From Uranotaenia lowii (taxonomy: Eukaryota; Arthropoda; Insecta; Diptera; Culicidae): a stretch of DNA of 64,000 bases. Of the stretch, positions 25,001 through 36,938 are shown one piece after another (position 1 is the first letter of the stretch; every line of letters starts with the position of its first letter). The stretch lies in contig NC_073693.1 of the NCBI RefSeq assembly GCF_029784155.1, forward strand, positions 139,117,988-139,181,987, in the 5' to 3' direction. The notes below the pieces were generated by a model. The model saw only the letters and a program-made list of their open reading frames with translations. It was not told the origin of the DNA and made no database searches. The translations under genes and the position numbers were made by a program.

Positions 25001-25615
25001 CCCACTGGCAATCAAATGATAGGGAATTTGAGCAGAGTGAGAGGTCAATTGCACTTTGTATTGCAGGAGGTTTAGGTACTCTTGTTTTTTCACCCGTGTT
25101 CAAAATTGTTAAATTGAAACTGTCACAAATGTCATAGATAAGAGTAGAACGACTATCGTCAACTTGTTCTCCCCAGACAGTTCCATGAGAATTGAAATCA
25201 CCTAGGATCAACCTTGGCTCAGGTAGCACTGAGCACAGGTCCTCTAGGTGACTCCGATCCACTGCAACTCTCTGAGGCCAGTACAAACTGACAACACATA
25301 AGTCCTTACCTCTTATAGTTGTATGACAACAGCTTCAATTCCGCCTGATAATGGAAGGTGAATTCTATAAAAGGAGTGGCGCTTATTGATCCCCAAAAGC
25401 ACCCCTCCATAAGAATCGTCACGATCCAGACGGATAATATTGAAATCGTGGAATGAGATGTTAGATTGAGAAGAAAGCCAAGTTTCGGACAACGCAAAAA
25501 AATCACAACTAGTTTTGTGAAGCAAATAATTGAACACATCAAGTTTTGGAATGAGACTACGACAATTCCACTGTAAAACAGTGATATCTCTGACCTCTCG
25601 TGTTAAATTAGTCAT
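22015..25615 (-). pseudogene. LINE ORF2: endonuclease, reverse transcriptase, RNase H (frameshifted)
   Basis: ORF2 would nick the target and copy the LINE RNA. The AP-endonuclease part is split: the N-terminal segment 25615-25313 has VLQWNCRSL and ALSETWL. A frameshift near 25305 leads to 25286-24528, with ILGDFNSHGTVWG, AIDLSLCSN and GSDHLP. A second shift near 24590 joins the RT segment 24558-22699. That segment has the RT motifs NSYRPIAMLS, TQFGFRWGKGTND, FLDIKGAFDSV, GLPQGSCLSPLLYNF and the catalytic FADD. The RNase H domain begins with FTDGSLL. A third shift near 22735 moves it into another frame holding AELAAIYWAL and VTDSLSS, so its D-E-D set is retained. The tail 22500-22015 carries CTCGHGYQDIEHVVWSC, a Cys/His motif. 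At least three frameshifts make the copy inactive. Confidence 0.9.
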
Positions 25616-26939
25616 CAAGAGAGATAAACGCTGAAAGAAGGGGCCAAGTTTGCATCAATTGCTGAAATAGTGTCTTTAGAATGGGAAGCATCGATGTAAA
25701 AATGCTTCTTATAGAGTCAGAAACTTTAAAGAATGTTAAAATACTGTAAATAATGTCAGAAAACTTGAAAAACCCTGAAGAGTTTGTTGATTCTGAATTT
25801 GAAATGTTAGAAGAAAGAGATGTTCCTGCAGCTGATGTGTCTTTGAGAGATGTTATTTTCATACGGAATCCTGGAGGGACTTCTTTATCTGTAGCAGCTG
25901 ATTTATTACCAAAGTTGAATGCAGAACTAACTGGGGAGACTTTCCTTCTAATCTTGGCAGAAGGCCCTTTGGTACGCTTCCTGGAATTCTCTAGAACGAC
26001 GAATGGAGTCCCTTCATCAGATGAATCCGTATCAACTTCGTCAACTGGCAGAGCAGCAAAAACATTACTGGATTGAGGTTGGACCGGGGGAGAAGCGTTC
26101 TTTAAAATGGCAGCGTATGAACGATTGGATCGTTCTTTTAAAGAGCGCCTCTCCTTATCCCAGCGACTCTTAAATGCCTCGCACACAGAGATATCATGAG
26201 GTGAGCCCCCGCAATAGACACATTTCTGTTCTATTGCTGAGCACGCTCCTTCCTCATGAGTTTCCCCGCAACGAGCGCAGCGTGCCTTGTTGCAGCAATG
26301 GGACTCCGTGTGTCCCATTTTGATGCACTTTTTGCAGCTCATTGGGCGAGGCACAAAGAGACGCACGGGAAGCCTTAACATTCCCTCTAACAAAACATAG
26401 TGAGGGAGGGCGGTACCCTCGAAGGTCACCCGAAATGAGCCTGACGCGGAATACTTTTTATCTCCGTTTTCAGTGGTGGCAAATGAGAGTTGGCGGCAAT
26501 CCAGGATTTTGACCGAAGTCGAATCAAGGCCCCTGAATTTGCCTACCCCTTTAGACATTATGTATTCAGCTGTCAGGCTCATTTCTGAGATCACGCCCTC
26601 TATCTCTACGTTTCGAGAGGGAACAAAAACGTGGTACTCTAATCGGAAAAAATCACTACCAACAATTTCATTTGTGGCCTTACGATTTGCCACAACAACA
26701 CGCAATTTGTTTGGCCTGACCCGAGACACTTCGGTTACGGAGGGCCATCTTGCCAGATCTTTCATTATCTGAATGACATTTAAGGGTTTCAATTTGGGCC
26801 GGAAATAGACCACCCACGGACCAGAAAAAGTTGGGTCCTCTGGGTAGACCCTGAGTCGGGAGGACTTCCCAGCAGTTTTGACAGAGTTCTCCGAAACATC
26901 CATCAAAACTGCGGGGTTTGACCTCCCGCCTTCGCTCAT
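25608..26939 (-). CDS. LINE ORF1, gag-like RNA-binding protein with zinc knuckles (intact)
   Basis: This is a 443-residue open frame starting at an ATG at 26939. It would package the LINE RNA into a nucleoprotein particle. Residues about 35-120 look like an RNA-recognition-type fold region (GPWVVYFRPKLKPLNVIQIM). Residues about 200-255 hold the zinc knuckles: CKKCIKMGHTESHC (CX2CX4HX4C), then CARCGETHEEGAC and CVYCGGSPHDISVC. The C-terminal part is Ser-rich and low in order. The stop overlaps the ORF2 start in ATGACTAA (25615-25608), an arrangement suited to coupled re-initiation. The absence of stops over 1.3 kb suggests fairly recent insertion, although ORF2 is already damaged. Confidence 0.88.
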   Translation of the reverse strand: MSEGGRSNPAVLMDVSENSVKTAGKSSRLRVYPEDPTFSGPWVVYFRPKLKPLNVIQIMKDLARWPSVTEVSRVRPNKLRVVVANRKATNEIVGSDFFRLEYHVFVPSRNVEIEGVISEMSLTAEYIMSKGVGKFRGLDSTSVKILDCRQLSFATTENGDKKYSASGSFRVTFEGTALPHYVLLEGMLRLPVRLFVPRPMSCKKCIKMGHTESHCCNKARCARCGETHEEGACSAIEQKCVYCGGSPHDISVCEAFKSRWDKERRSLKERSNRSYAAILKNASPPVQPQSSNVFAALPVDEVDTDSSDEGTPFVVLENSRKRTKGPSAKIRRKVSPVSSAFNFGNKSAATDKEVPPGFRMKITSLKDTSAAGTSLSSNISNSESTNSSGFFKFSDIIYSILTFFKVSDSIRSIFTSMLPILKTLFQQLMQTWPLLSAFISLDD

Positions 26940-27379
26940 ATTTTACTACGGAGACTAAATAGTCTGTCGTAATAAAATATCAACGAATCTTTAATAATTT
27001 CGAATAGATAAAATGATAGAATTATAGTAAAAGAGAAATGAAAGGGAGACAATAAATAATGAACGAACAAACTTGAATTCCTCGTTTCTTTCGTGGGGTT
27101 CCTTCTATGGCTCCGCTGAAGTGGACCTCCAAACGATGACGACTTCCTTTTGACACGTTGGTAGTGTTGCGCCAGTAGTGTCGTGGTGACCAGTGCCTCC
27201 GTTACCCGATGACGACGGTGTTCAGATCCGGATGGATCGGGTGCCCCGGCGGTACGCAGCCCGGATGTGTGGAGCGAACAAAGCGCACGTTCTTAAAGAC
27301 GATGGTCTTGATGCTGATGATGGTGGCAAAACTTAATATGTGCCAATTGGTGCTGCTCGGCAATTGACGACCGAACCAG
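26940..27379 (-). promoter_or_regulatory. LINE 5' leader and probable internal promoter
   Basis: This is the sequence between the inferred 5' end and ORF1. About 27080-27330 is clearly GC-richer than flanking DNA. LINEs of this group start transcription from a downstream promoter within the leader, so this stretch is the inferred promoter. No individual motif is claimed. Confidence 0.5.
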
Positions 27380-27387
27380 TAAAAACC

Positions 27388-28500
27388 ACTCCTAGTGGAA
27401 AAACTGCAATTTTTTTAACTTTTGCAAAGCGGAGTAAAAACACTTTTGATTTGTACTCAGTTCACTCTGGTCGAACAAAAATGTTTAAAAAATTGTCATG
27501 CACTATCATTTGACTGGGCAATTTGTTCTAAACGTAGGAGCCTACTTATAGGCGGTTTACAAGCAGCACCCAACGAGTATGGCTGATGCTTGAAAAATGT
27601 TTTTTTTTTCGTTGAGCCAGAGTGAACCGAGCCATACAAATTTCGCACTTTTGAAAAGCGGAATATCTGTGATTTTAACTTACCGGTTGCGTTCTGAACA
27701 GCAGTGAGCAATAAAATAAAGCATCTTTTATCGTTAAATGTCAAAAATACTAACATTCCCTTAAGTAAATTGGAAAACAAAATTCAAGGGATTCGGTTCA
27801 GTCTGGCTGAACGAGATTTTAAAAATGTTAACAATCCGCAATATGAAGTTTTTAGCTACGGGAACGTTTTCTATTATTTAATTTATTAGATGTTAGTTTT
27901 TGACCAGCCGAAGGACTGTTTTGAATTGACAAAACCTACACACATAAGCTTATTTCGCACAAAATCAGTTTCATGACCAAAACATGCTTTTCATCTTCAC
28001 CTCAAAGCTGGTTCTCAGTTCACTTTGGCGCAACGCATTTGTGCCATTTCCACTGTCTGCAACATTGAAATTTTCTAATAAAATCAGTAAAAGTAGGAAA
28101 ATGTTCTGATTTTCATTGGATAGGTAGTTTATCATGTTTCGCATCCGCTGCAATAGATAACAATTTTTTTTTTCAAATTGGCGTTCAGTTCGGTCTGGTC
28201 GAATCGCGACCATTTATAAAACGATCTAATTTTACATCTCTCCCCATCTTTAATTGTGTTAGTCTTGAATGATGTAAAGTTATTGTAATGAATATAAGGA
28301 AATAGTTGGAAAATATCAATCATTGAAAAGAAAGATTCATTAAGATTTCGAACATGTAGATACAGAAAATATTATTAGTGTGAAATCCGTGAATATATTT
28401 TACGAAAATATTACCAAATCCAGTAAAGTGTGTAGGGACTTGACGAAGATTATATTAAACTGAGAAACACATAGAAAGAATGAGAGTGGTCCCACTGTAT
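27388..28500. repeat. Region with five dispersed copies of a CAGTTCACTCTGG-like word
   Basis: Related words occur at about 27459 (CAGTTCACTCTGGTCGAAC), 27615 (inverted, CCAGAGTGAACCGAG), 27798 (GGTTCAGTCTGGCTGAACG), 28017 (CAGTTCACTTTGGCGCAACG) and 28187 (CAGTTCGGTCTGGTCGAA). Spacing is irregular. No coding frame or transposon ends were recognised. This may be an eroded repeat family. Confidence 0.5.
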
Positions 28501-28556
28501 ATAGAGTTGTTTTTGACATTTCTTACGCACACTTGCTGAGCGTGTACAGATGAGAC

Positions 28557-28640
28557 GGGACAATTAACCTCAAAAACTCTCGGTACAAAAAACGAACAGC
28601 CGGTCGACACACATGATCGTTTTTGAGGTTAATTGTCCCA
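28557..28640. repeat. Short perfect hairpin-forming inverted repeat
   Basis: GGGACAATTAACCTCAAAAA at 28557 is inverted as TTTTTGAGGTTAATTGTCCC at about 28620-28639, with a loop of about 42 nt. The stem is 20-21 bp and essentially perfect. It could be the ends of a very small MITE or a hairpin RNA. Nothing in the sequence decides. Confidence 0.7.
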
Positions 28641-28699
28641 AAACTGAAAAGGCTTGGTGAAACAACCAGCATATTATCACGAACACTACCAGCGGCAAA

Positions 28700-30047
28700 T
28701 AGGACTATATGTAGTAGAAAAGGATCGCATATGATTCGTCAGTCAGTTAACGAAACTTGAGAAGAACGATAGCGCATTAAAGAAGTGAGAAAAAACGGAT
28801 ATTACGAGAAGTTTCTGAATATTTTTTTAACAAGTACGACAGTTATGTGCGTAATATTTTTGTTTCAACCAAATGTCAGAGCCAACTGTTATTTTGTCTG
28901 GGCCGGGATGCAATTTTCAAAACATTCAATTGTTTGATATAATTTTTGGCATGAATCCGTGATAAAGTTGGGAAAATGAGAACTTAGGAACAATGTAAAA
29001 ATCTAATTTACGTAAATTTGAAAAAAAAATAAAGCAGTTTTTCGAGGTAAATCACAAGAAAAATGTAGAATATAATTTTCCAGTGATAGTGAATACATCG
29101 AGAAATGATAATAGTTTGATAACTTTTCTTTCTTGGTTCTTGCCACATTATTATTCTCCTTACATTTCCATGAACACAATCTTGAGTAAAATTTTACAGT
29201 TGGTAGAATTAAAATCAGTGTTTTTGCAAACAGTAAAAATTTACCATAAAATGTGTCCATGAAAATTAATTTTCTATTTAAAATTATGTTTCATTCTAAA
29301 TTTACGTCAACAAAGATGTTTCACTGTTGTGCGTCCAATTTGACATAAATGTACATCATCAACGATATAATATAATGACGAATATGTCTTTAACTTACGT
29401 TTGAAAATTTGGCTTTAAGCGTTTCTGTTTTGCTCTTATGTAATTTCATGTCAAAAGTGATACTTCAACTTTGTGCATCCATCTTGGCAGAAATTTACAT
29501 AAAAAAAAATTATTTGCTTCAAAATGTCTTGTATCATCTTTTTTAGCAGTTTTTCTTACTTTATCTTGTCCTAACTTTTTCCATCTTTTTTTACCTTGTT
29601 TGACTTGTTTTGTATAGTTTTATCGAAATCTATCTTGTTTTATTAGGTTCAACTAGTTTTGTTGTCTTTTATCGTGTTTCATTTTGTTCAATCTTGTTTT
29701 TCTATTCTCTATCTATTTAGATTTATATTATTTTATTTCGTTTTGTCTCCTTTGTAGGATTTTCACCATGTTTTATTTTGATGTACCATGATCTTTTTTT
29801 TTCATGTCCATTCAAATGTTAGTTTTGTGTTACTTCGGTTTTTGAAAGCATTCAAAATAAAAGCGGAAACCGCCACTGTTTACAGCAGGGTGGTAATAAA
29901 AAAGGTGCACTGGCTTTGATAGTGATATGTTTGTAATGATGATAAAGATGTTTTGATGCCTCAAATCAATAAGACAAAAATGCGCGTTAGTCAACATTAT
30001 GTTAAAAATAAAATTTGGTTATGTAATTCAAAAATCAATGACCCTCT
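28700..30047. other. Intron DNA; decayed TCTTGTTTT-like repeat at about 29520-29770
   Basis: No gene was recognised. Around 29520-29770 words such as TATCTTGTCC, ATCTTTTTTTACCTTGTTTG, ATCTTGTTTTATTAGG, ATCGTGTTTCATTTTG and AATCTTGTTTTTC recur about every 10-30 bp, like a heavily mutated minisatellite. Confidence 0.5.
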
Positions 30048-30178
30048 ACCGGATCACGAACTATTAGGGGAATGCACACACCACTTGACTCGCTCGCTAG
30101 ATCGCCGACTGACTGACTGACTGCCCAGCGTACACGCTCATGTAGGATGACCGAGGGTCGGTTTAATCCATTCACACA
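30048..30178 (-). repeat. 3' LTR, missing its last ~49 bp
   Basis: Identical in all compared stretches to the first 131 bp of the other LTR, read on the minus strand. The homology stops at ACCGGATC (30048), where unrelated sequence begins. The outer end and the target duplication are therefore lost. Confidence 0.8.
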
Positions 30179-30193
30179 TCCCCCTCCTATCCC
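30179..30193 (-). other. Polypurine tract
   Basis: The minus strand reads GGGATAGGAGGGGGA directly before the LTR start TGTGTG. This is the position and composition expected for the plus-strand primer of an LTR element. Confidence 0.8.
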
Positions 30194-31309
30194 AAACAAA
30201 ATAACAATAATAGAATTACAAAAGCAAAGTTTTCAAGAAAAAAGAACCAGGGAAACACCATAATACACACAGTTTACGTTTTCTATAGAGAAATAGGCTG
30301 AGTAGCTAAGAGGAGCAATGATTAACACAATATTAATCAATTTTCAATTTTGAACATGTTCAATTTTGTCCTCGAAAAATGTCTAATGAACTTCTTACAT
30401 GAATTCTATCAATAAGCTGATGTAAAGTTCTATGAACTTACGAGGCCAATTACCTAATGCAAAGCATAAATAATATACAAATGCGCAGCCCATGCTATGT
30501 TTCGATGTCACCTTTATTTCAAACTTCGTTCGTCTTTTTAATATTTTCCATAAACTAATGTTAAGAAATTGTTATTATTGGACTCAACAATCACCGAAAA
30601 ATATCAACTTAAAAAGATAACAACAACTGGCGGTGATCAAAAATCGTAAACATAAACTAATATGTTGATCCACATTATGTTTGTATTTGTACTCCATCCT
30701 TGAATTTCAGATTTTTACTGGATCACAAAAAGTGTCCCTAATCAAGAAACAAAAGACAAGTTGAATCGCAGTGGTTTTTAGGCTAGTCGCTTTTTTATGT
30801 TTTGCTTATGGAATGGAACGTCATTCTATGAATTTGATACACGGTTGATATAATCTATACGGTGTTATAATTTAACGATTACACATTTCATCTCCGAGTT
30901 GAATTGAGTTAATCAATATCTCATATTATCCAAGGTTTTTTCAGTTTTCATTTTGCACTGCATGGTCAAGAAACTCCGATGTAATTGAGTAAAGTTTATA
31001 TGAAAATAATATACGAATGATGAACTTCTGTTATTTCAGGAAACATCTGGTATGCCCCACGCTGACCAGCTCTTAACTCAAGGTGCAGTCTCTTACATTC
31101 ATTGATTAGCCCTCCAGACAAGCTATCTCCACCAGTTCTAAATATATCAGTATGAATTGTAAACAAATCAAATAATCAGATTAACTCGTATTTTCCTCCC
31201 CAATAACATTGTGCCAGAACTAAATTCTTTCTCGATAGTCTTGACTCAAATGACTGAAATTTGATCCAAAATGCACAACATGTTTCTTCTCTTCTAAGTT
31301 CTAAGTTGA

Positions 31310-31720
31310 CCCCTCAAGCTGTCCTCTCAACCAGAACTGTAAACAATTCATCTGAACAGTTCTCTCGAAATGCTTCATAGATGGTTCTTTGAATTTCATG
31401 CTGTCCTCTCAACTCCCCTTCAATTCCAAGCTGTTCTTTCAACTTGCTTGAATTCTTATCGATATGTTCAGGCTGTCCTCTCAACTCGCCTATGTATTCT
31501 AAGCTGTCCTCACAACTCGCTTGAATTTTGATCGATATTTTCAGGCTGTCCTCTCAACTCGCCTTTGAATTCCAAGCGGTCCTCTCAACTCGCTTGAATT
31601 CTTATCGATATGTTCAGGCTGTCCTCTCAACTCGCCTTTCAATTTCAAGCTGTCCTCTCAACTCGCTTGAAATTGTGAACCACATGATCAAGCTGTCCTT
31701 TCAATTCGCTTTATATATCA
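31310..31720. repeat. Imperfect minisatellite in the LTR-element interior
   Basis: The phrase CTGTCCTCTCAACTCGC recurs about eight times, at spacings of roughly 30-70 bp, between variable GAATTC- and TATCGATATGTTCAGG-containing spacers. Such interior repeats are common in non-autonomous elements. Confidence 0.8.
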
Positions 31721-32057
31721 TGTTCATCATCACAATTTTGGCAATATTTCATAATCTGCTCATTCGTAAAATCACTTATTTCTCACATTCGAAATAACGG
31801 TTTCTTTTTTTTCATTTGACTGAAATAGAAACCAACGGTGTAGGTTTTTTTTCTGCTACAAATGCTTCTACCCAATGGATATTTATTTTACTCAGTATGT
31901 TTAACAATGGGTAACTTGTAATCCGTTTGATTTTAAAGCGAGTTTGACTCTCATTATTTCTACGTGAATCTTAGAACAAGTGTTTTTCTTTTCGGTCCGT
32001 TTTTCGTTTCTCCAACCTCGACTTTGACAAACCGCTCTAGCAAGTCAAAGAGAAACA

Positions 32058-32073
32058 CCTGCCACGGTCGCCA
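32058..32073 (-). other. Primer-binding site (tRNA-Arg type)
   Basis: The minus strand reads TGGCGACCGTGGCAGG one base from the LTR end. The family form known from mdg1/412-like elements is TGGCGACCGTGACAGG, so there is one mismatch. Confidence 0.8.
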
Positions 32074-32074
32074 A

Positions 32075-32254
32075 TGTGCGGACCTGTCCGGAGCTCCGTA
32101 GCTCGGAAACAACACCTTGAATCACCGGATCACGAACTATTAGGGGAATGCACACACCACTTGACTCGCTCGCTAGATCGCCGACTGACTGACTGACTGC
32201 CCAGCGTACACGCTCATGTAGGATGACCGAGGGTCGGTTTAATCCATTCACACA
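32075..32254 (-). repeat. 5' LTR (180 bp)
   Basis: Bounded on the + strand by TGTGCGGACC at 32075 and TTCACACA at 32254. It contains the run GACTGACTGACTGACTG. The inner 131 bp match the copy at 30048-30178 nearly base for base. Confidence 0.82.
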
Positions 32255-32394
32255 GAAGCATTCAGCAATCTGTTTTCTAATTGCTGGATTTTTCAGCATT
32301 CGGTTGTGTTCCAGCAATCCAGATTGCTGGAAGCCAGCAATTTCTTCCAAAACAACCGGCTGTATTTAGTAGAAAATTTATATTTCAATTCTAA

Positions 32395-32720
32395 ATTAAC
32401 TAGCTGACCAGGTAAACTTCGTTTTACCCGTTACCTAATAAATCGTTGGAAAATGTTTACAGTTCTGTAACTTTTTCGTGCTCGTGAATCAGTTTTCATT
32501 AAAATCGTCTTCAAGTTGTTCGAGTTTTGTCCCGTTTCTAGTTGGTTTTGTTTAGGAGCTCCCCTTCCATAAAAATTGAGATTCTTGAAACTATTATACA
32601 AACCATCTCTGACCCAAAAAACCCCCGTATACCAAATTTCACTTCATTACGAACGACCATTCATACGTGATGGTGTTACAAAGAAAACGCCTCCATTTTT
32701 ATATATATATGACCCATTCC
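32395..32720. mobile_element. Probable fragment of a widespread insect repeat
   Basis: The phrases CTGACCAGGTAAACTTCG, CCAAATTTCACTTCATTACG and ACGTGATGGTGTTACAAAG, then a TATATATATA run, read like the 3' part of a repeat commonly seen in insect genomes. This is recognition by phrasing only and no ends were found. Confidence 0.35.
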
Positions 32721-33379
32721 AAGCACCCCTCAACTGGAGAACCGATTTTTATTTTTCATTATCCAAAAATAAATTACATAGCGTTAGAAAGGTTATTTCT
32801 TGAGTGTCATTTTCCATTAAAAGATTTTCAGCTACCTTTTTTGAGAATTGAGTATGTTAACGTTGAAATTTAAAAATTTTAGTATGAAATTAAATTGATT
32901 TTCGCAAATATTCTTTATTTATAACATAACTTTGTCAAAAATCTAGCTATGTCAAAAAAAATTGCTGCAAAATGATGGTAGAAAAGCCATCTTTTAAGCA
33001 TGATATAAGATAAATAACAGTTATTGCAAGTTTACGCTCTAGAATCGTTGATAAAGGTATCTATTTTTAAGCGTTGTGACGTCACGAAAATTCTACTGTT
33101 TTTAAATTTATGATTTACTGAAATTTCACATATTGTCGAAAATTGGAGGTCTCTTCAAACTTTTTGAGTGGAATTTAATGCAATTTTTATATTGAAAATC
33201 GGTTTAGCAGGTTGTGAGTTGCACCCGGGTGAAGAAAGCGTTGTGACGTCACGAAAATTTATTTACTTTTTTTCGAAAACGTTCAAGACTTTTTACTTCA
33301 ACACTATGATAGTATTTCTTCAATACAAGTTCAACACAACAATGTGCTGCAATAAACGAATTCTTTTATAAAATTTTTA

Positions 33380-34288
33380 AAGAAACTAAAATTATTTTTT
33401 TGCATTAACTTAGTTGTTTTTAAACATTTCTAATAAAATATATAAAACAGCGCTTGAAAACGCTTGATTCAAGAATAAACAAACTATCAAACAAATGAAA
33501 TCCTCATCGATTTTGTAAAAGAATATTTGTGAATCATAAAGCAGGTAGTTATCTGTGATTTGAATAAAAATCTTGCAAAAGATCAAGTTCTTCATATACA
33601 TATCTATGTTAGAATGAAAAAAACACCGCTAGTAGGTTCTATTTCTTTCTGGCATTATGTTCAAACCAAATAAGTTCCATGAAATAAATGTAATGAGATT
33701 CAAAAAATCTTTGAACATGGTAAACTTAATAGATTAACTTTTTTATTAAAAAAATCATAAGATTTTTATGGAAAATTAATTAAAAAATTGATTAAATTAT
33801 TTTAATAGAAAACTGCTTTTATTGAAATTTCCACCTCAAAGAATGTCACAAGTAAATCCAAATCGAAACCCGTGTTCACATAAAACCTCACAAAAGAGAC
33901 TTTGAGCTGAATTACAAAATTAATGTGTATGTAATGTGTATGTACTAGCACAAGGTCTCATGCAAAAGTTGGGTCAGTTTATTCTAAGGGAAGGGGTTGC
34001 GCAACGCACCTGAAGTTTGTATGGAATTATGTAGATTTTGTTCGGCATGATAAAAAAAAACCGTTTTTCGTCAATAATTTAGGTCTTTATAAACTAATTT
34101 TTCTTTTAATTTGAGTATTATAAAGCTTTGATTATGACAATATTTCATCTGCGGAACGCGTTTCGATTAGAGTTATCATAAAACAGCTATAACGTTCAAA
34201 ATAAGCGTCGATTAACGATCATTCAGGTATTTTTTGTATTTGACCCATCAGAAGCTAATTTTTGAAACTGAAAAACCTTTTTAACTAA
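33380..34288. other. AT-rich DNA, no recognised feature
   Basis: Between the second TGACGTCA site and the MITE at 34289 nothing beyond AT-rich sequence was seen. Confidence 0.5.
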
Positions 34289-34948
34289 CCCGATCAGGAG
34301 AGCATATCAAAATAATAACTCAAATGTATCTCACCAAGATATTTACATCTGATTCAGTTATAATTACGTACTGAAAAATTTAGATTTTAAGTTTCTCCTA
34401 TCTGAATTTTATCTTATTCTGATTGACAGACTTGAATGGGGTTGAGATAATTTTCAATGATAAAGATTTTTTTCGGGTTGTCCCAAAATAAAATGATTAT
34501 ATCTTATTTTGATATATGTACAACTTTTTCTGAAACACGGACATCGAAGTCAACGGGCCAAACCGTACATTAATGAATTTCGCTTAACAGATCCATAAAA
34601 TTGGATCCAATTTTTGGGAAACCAAAAATGGAACATGGTTTTAGCAATTAATATGGTTTATTGACATTCCACTAGTAATTTTTCTCGAAGCACTCATATC
34701 TTGATAAGTTATAATTTTGATAGGTTTTGTTCTGCCCAATATCAAACTATGCTATCTGAACGAGATATAATCTTGAAAGGAGCATATCTAAAACTGATAT
34801 AATTTAGCTATGATCGTATAGATTTTTTGATATAATTTGAGATATTTTAACATCCTACGAGTACTGAATAATAACTCATTTAGATAGGAAAAAATTAGTA
34901 TCAAAATATCTCATCTTGATATAATTTAGTTTTTCCCTCCTGATCGGG
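34289..34948. mobile_element. MITE with CCCGATCAGGAG ends
   Basis: The 660-bp segment begins CCCGATCAGGAG and ends CTCCTGATCGGG. Its interior is rich in ATATC/GATAT-type inverted words (TATCAAAATAA, TTATTTTGATA). Target duplication is unclear. No protein is encoded. Confidence 0.75.
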
Positions 34949-36321
<1,373 letters not shown>

Positions 36322-36938
36322 ATATTGTTTACTGTCCGTGCATATAATGAGCAATAAAAAGAATTTGTTTCTTTCATTTTTAAATTATGTTTGTATTTAT
36401 TTCCATGAACTTATTTTTTTTTAATTTTCCAACACCGGCACTGAAATGGCAACTTTGTGCCAAAGTGTCGATCATTCGCCACCTGAGAAAGAAGTTCTGA
36501 TTAGTATATTTTATGAAATCTGTCCAATAAAAACTCACCCTTGACTTATGTCTGGTTGCTAGAATATAGAGGAAAATAAAAATAACTATATTAATCTAAC
36601 CAAAATTCGTAAAATAGAGTCTCACCTTGCTTCAGCGCACGAAAACAAACAGATTCCAATTTGACAACTCGATTGCTGATTTTCCAGCAAACTAGGTCAA
36701 TTGCTGGAAAGTCCAGCAATTTGAAACCCGATTGCTGGGTTTTCAGCAAAAATGACAAGAACACAACCGAATGCTGAAAAATCCAGCAATCAGATAACCG
36801 ATTGCTGGTTTCCAGCAAAAAATTGGATTGCTGAACGTTTCCAGCAATTTTTTTGCTGGAAATCGAGACAAAAATTTACTGTGTACACACAAAACTTTCG
36901 GAGTTCTACTTAGCAAAATTTCACTGTTATTGCGGAAA

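Larger units (their letters stand above)
21892..27379 (-). mobile_element. I/Loa-group non-LTR retrotransposon (LINE), full length but ORF2 broken
   Basis: Minus-strand order is a GC-richer 5' leader (27379-26940), ORF1 (26939-25608), ORF2 with endonuclease, reverse transcriptase, RNase H and a C-terminal Cys/His region (25615-22015), a 3' UTR, and an A-rich tail seen as a T run at 21892-21902. TAAAAACC occurs on both sides (21884-21891 and 27380-27387) and is a plausible target duplication. The RNase H domain after the RT and the gag-like ORF1 with CCHC knuckles fit the I/Loa group. The length of about 5.5 kb is normal for this group. Confidence 0.9.
30048..32254 (-). mobile_element. Non-autonomous LTR retrotransposon (minus strand)
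   Basis: Two direct repeats flank a 1.9-kb interior: 32075-32254 (5' LTR) and 30048-30178 (3' LTR, truncated). On the minus strand the LTR starts TGTGTGAATGG and ends GTCCGCACA, the usual TG...CA. Next to the 5' LTR is a primer-binding site complementary to tRNA-Arg. Next to the 3' LTR is a polypurine tract. No gag or pol frame exists, so movement would depend on another element. The tRNA-Arg primer is typical of mdg1/412-type Ty3 elements, which may be the helper. Confidence 0.82.

Noticed and set aside
31310..31720. Origin of the 13-bp satellite from the CTCAACTCGC minisatellite in the LTR element
   Set aside because: CTCAACTCGC resembles the satellite's CTCAAACTCGC, but the spacing and surrounding sequence differ, so chance similarity is more likely.
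32045..32350. 101-codon minus-strand frame
   Set aside because: It runs across LTR, primer site and foldback arm, so it cannot be one gene.
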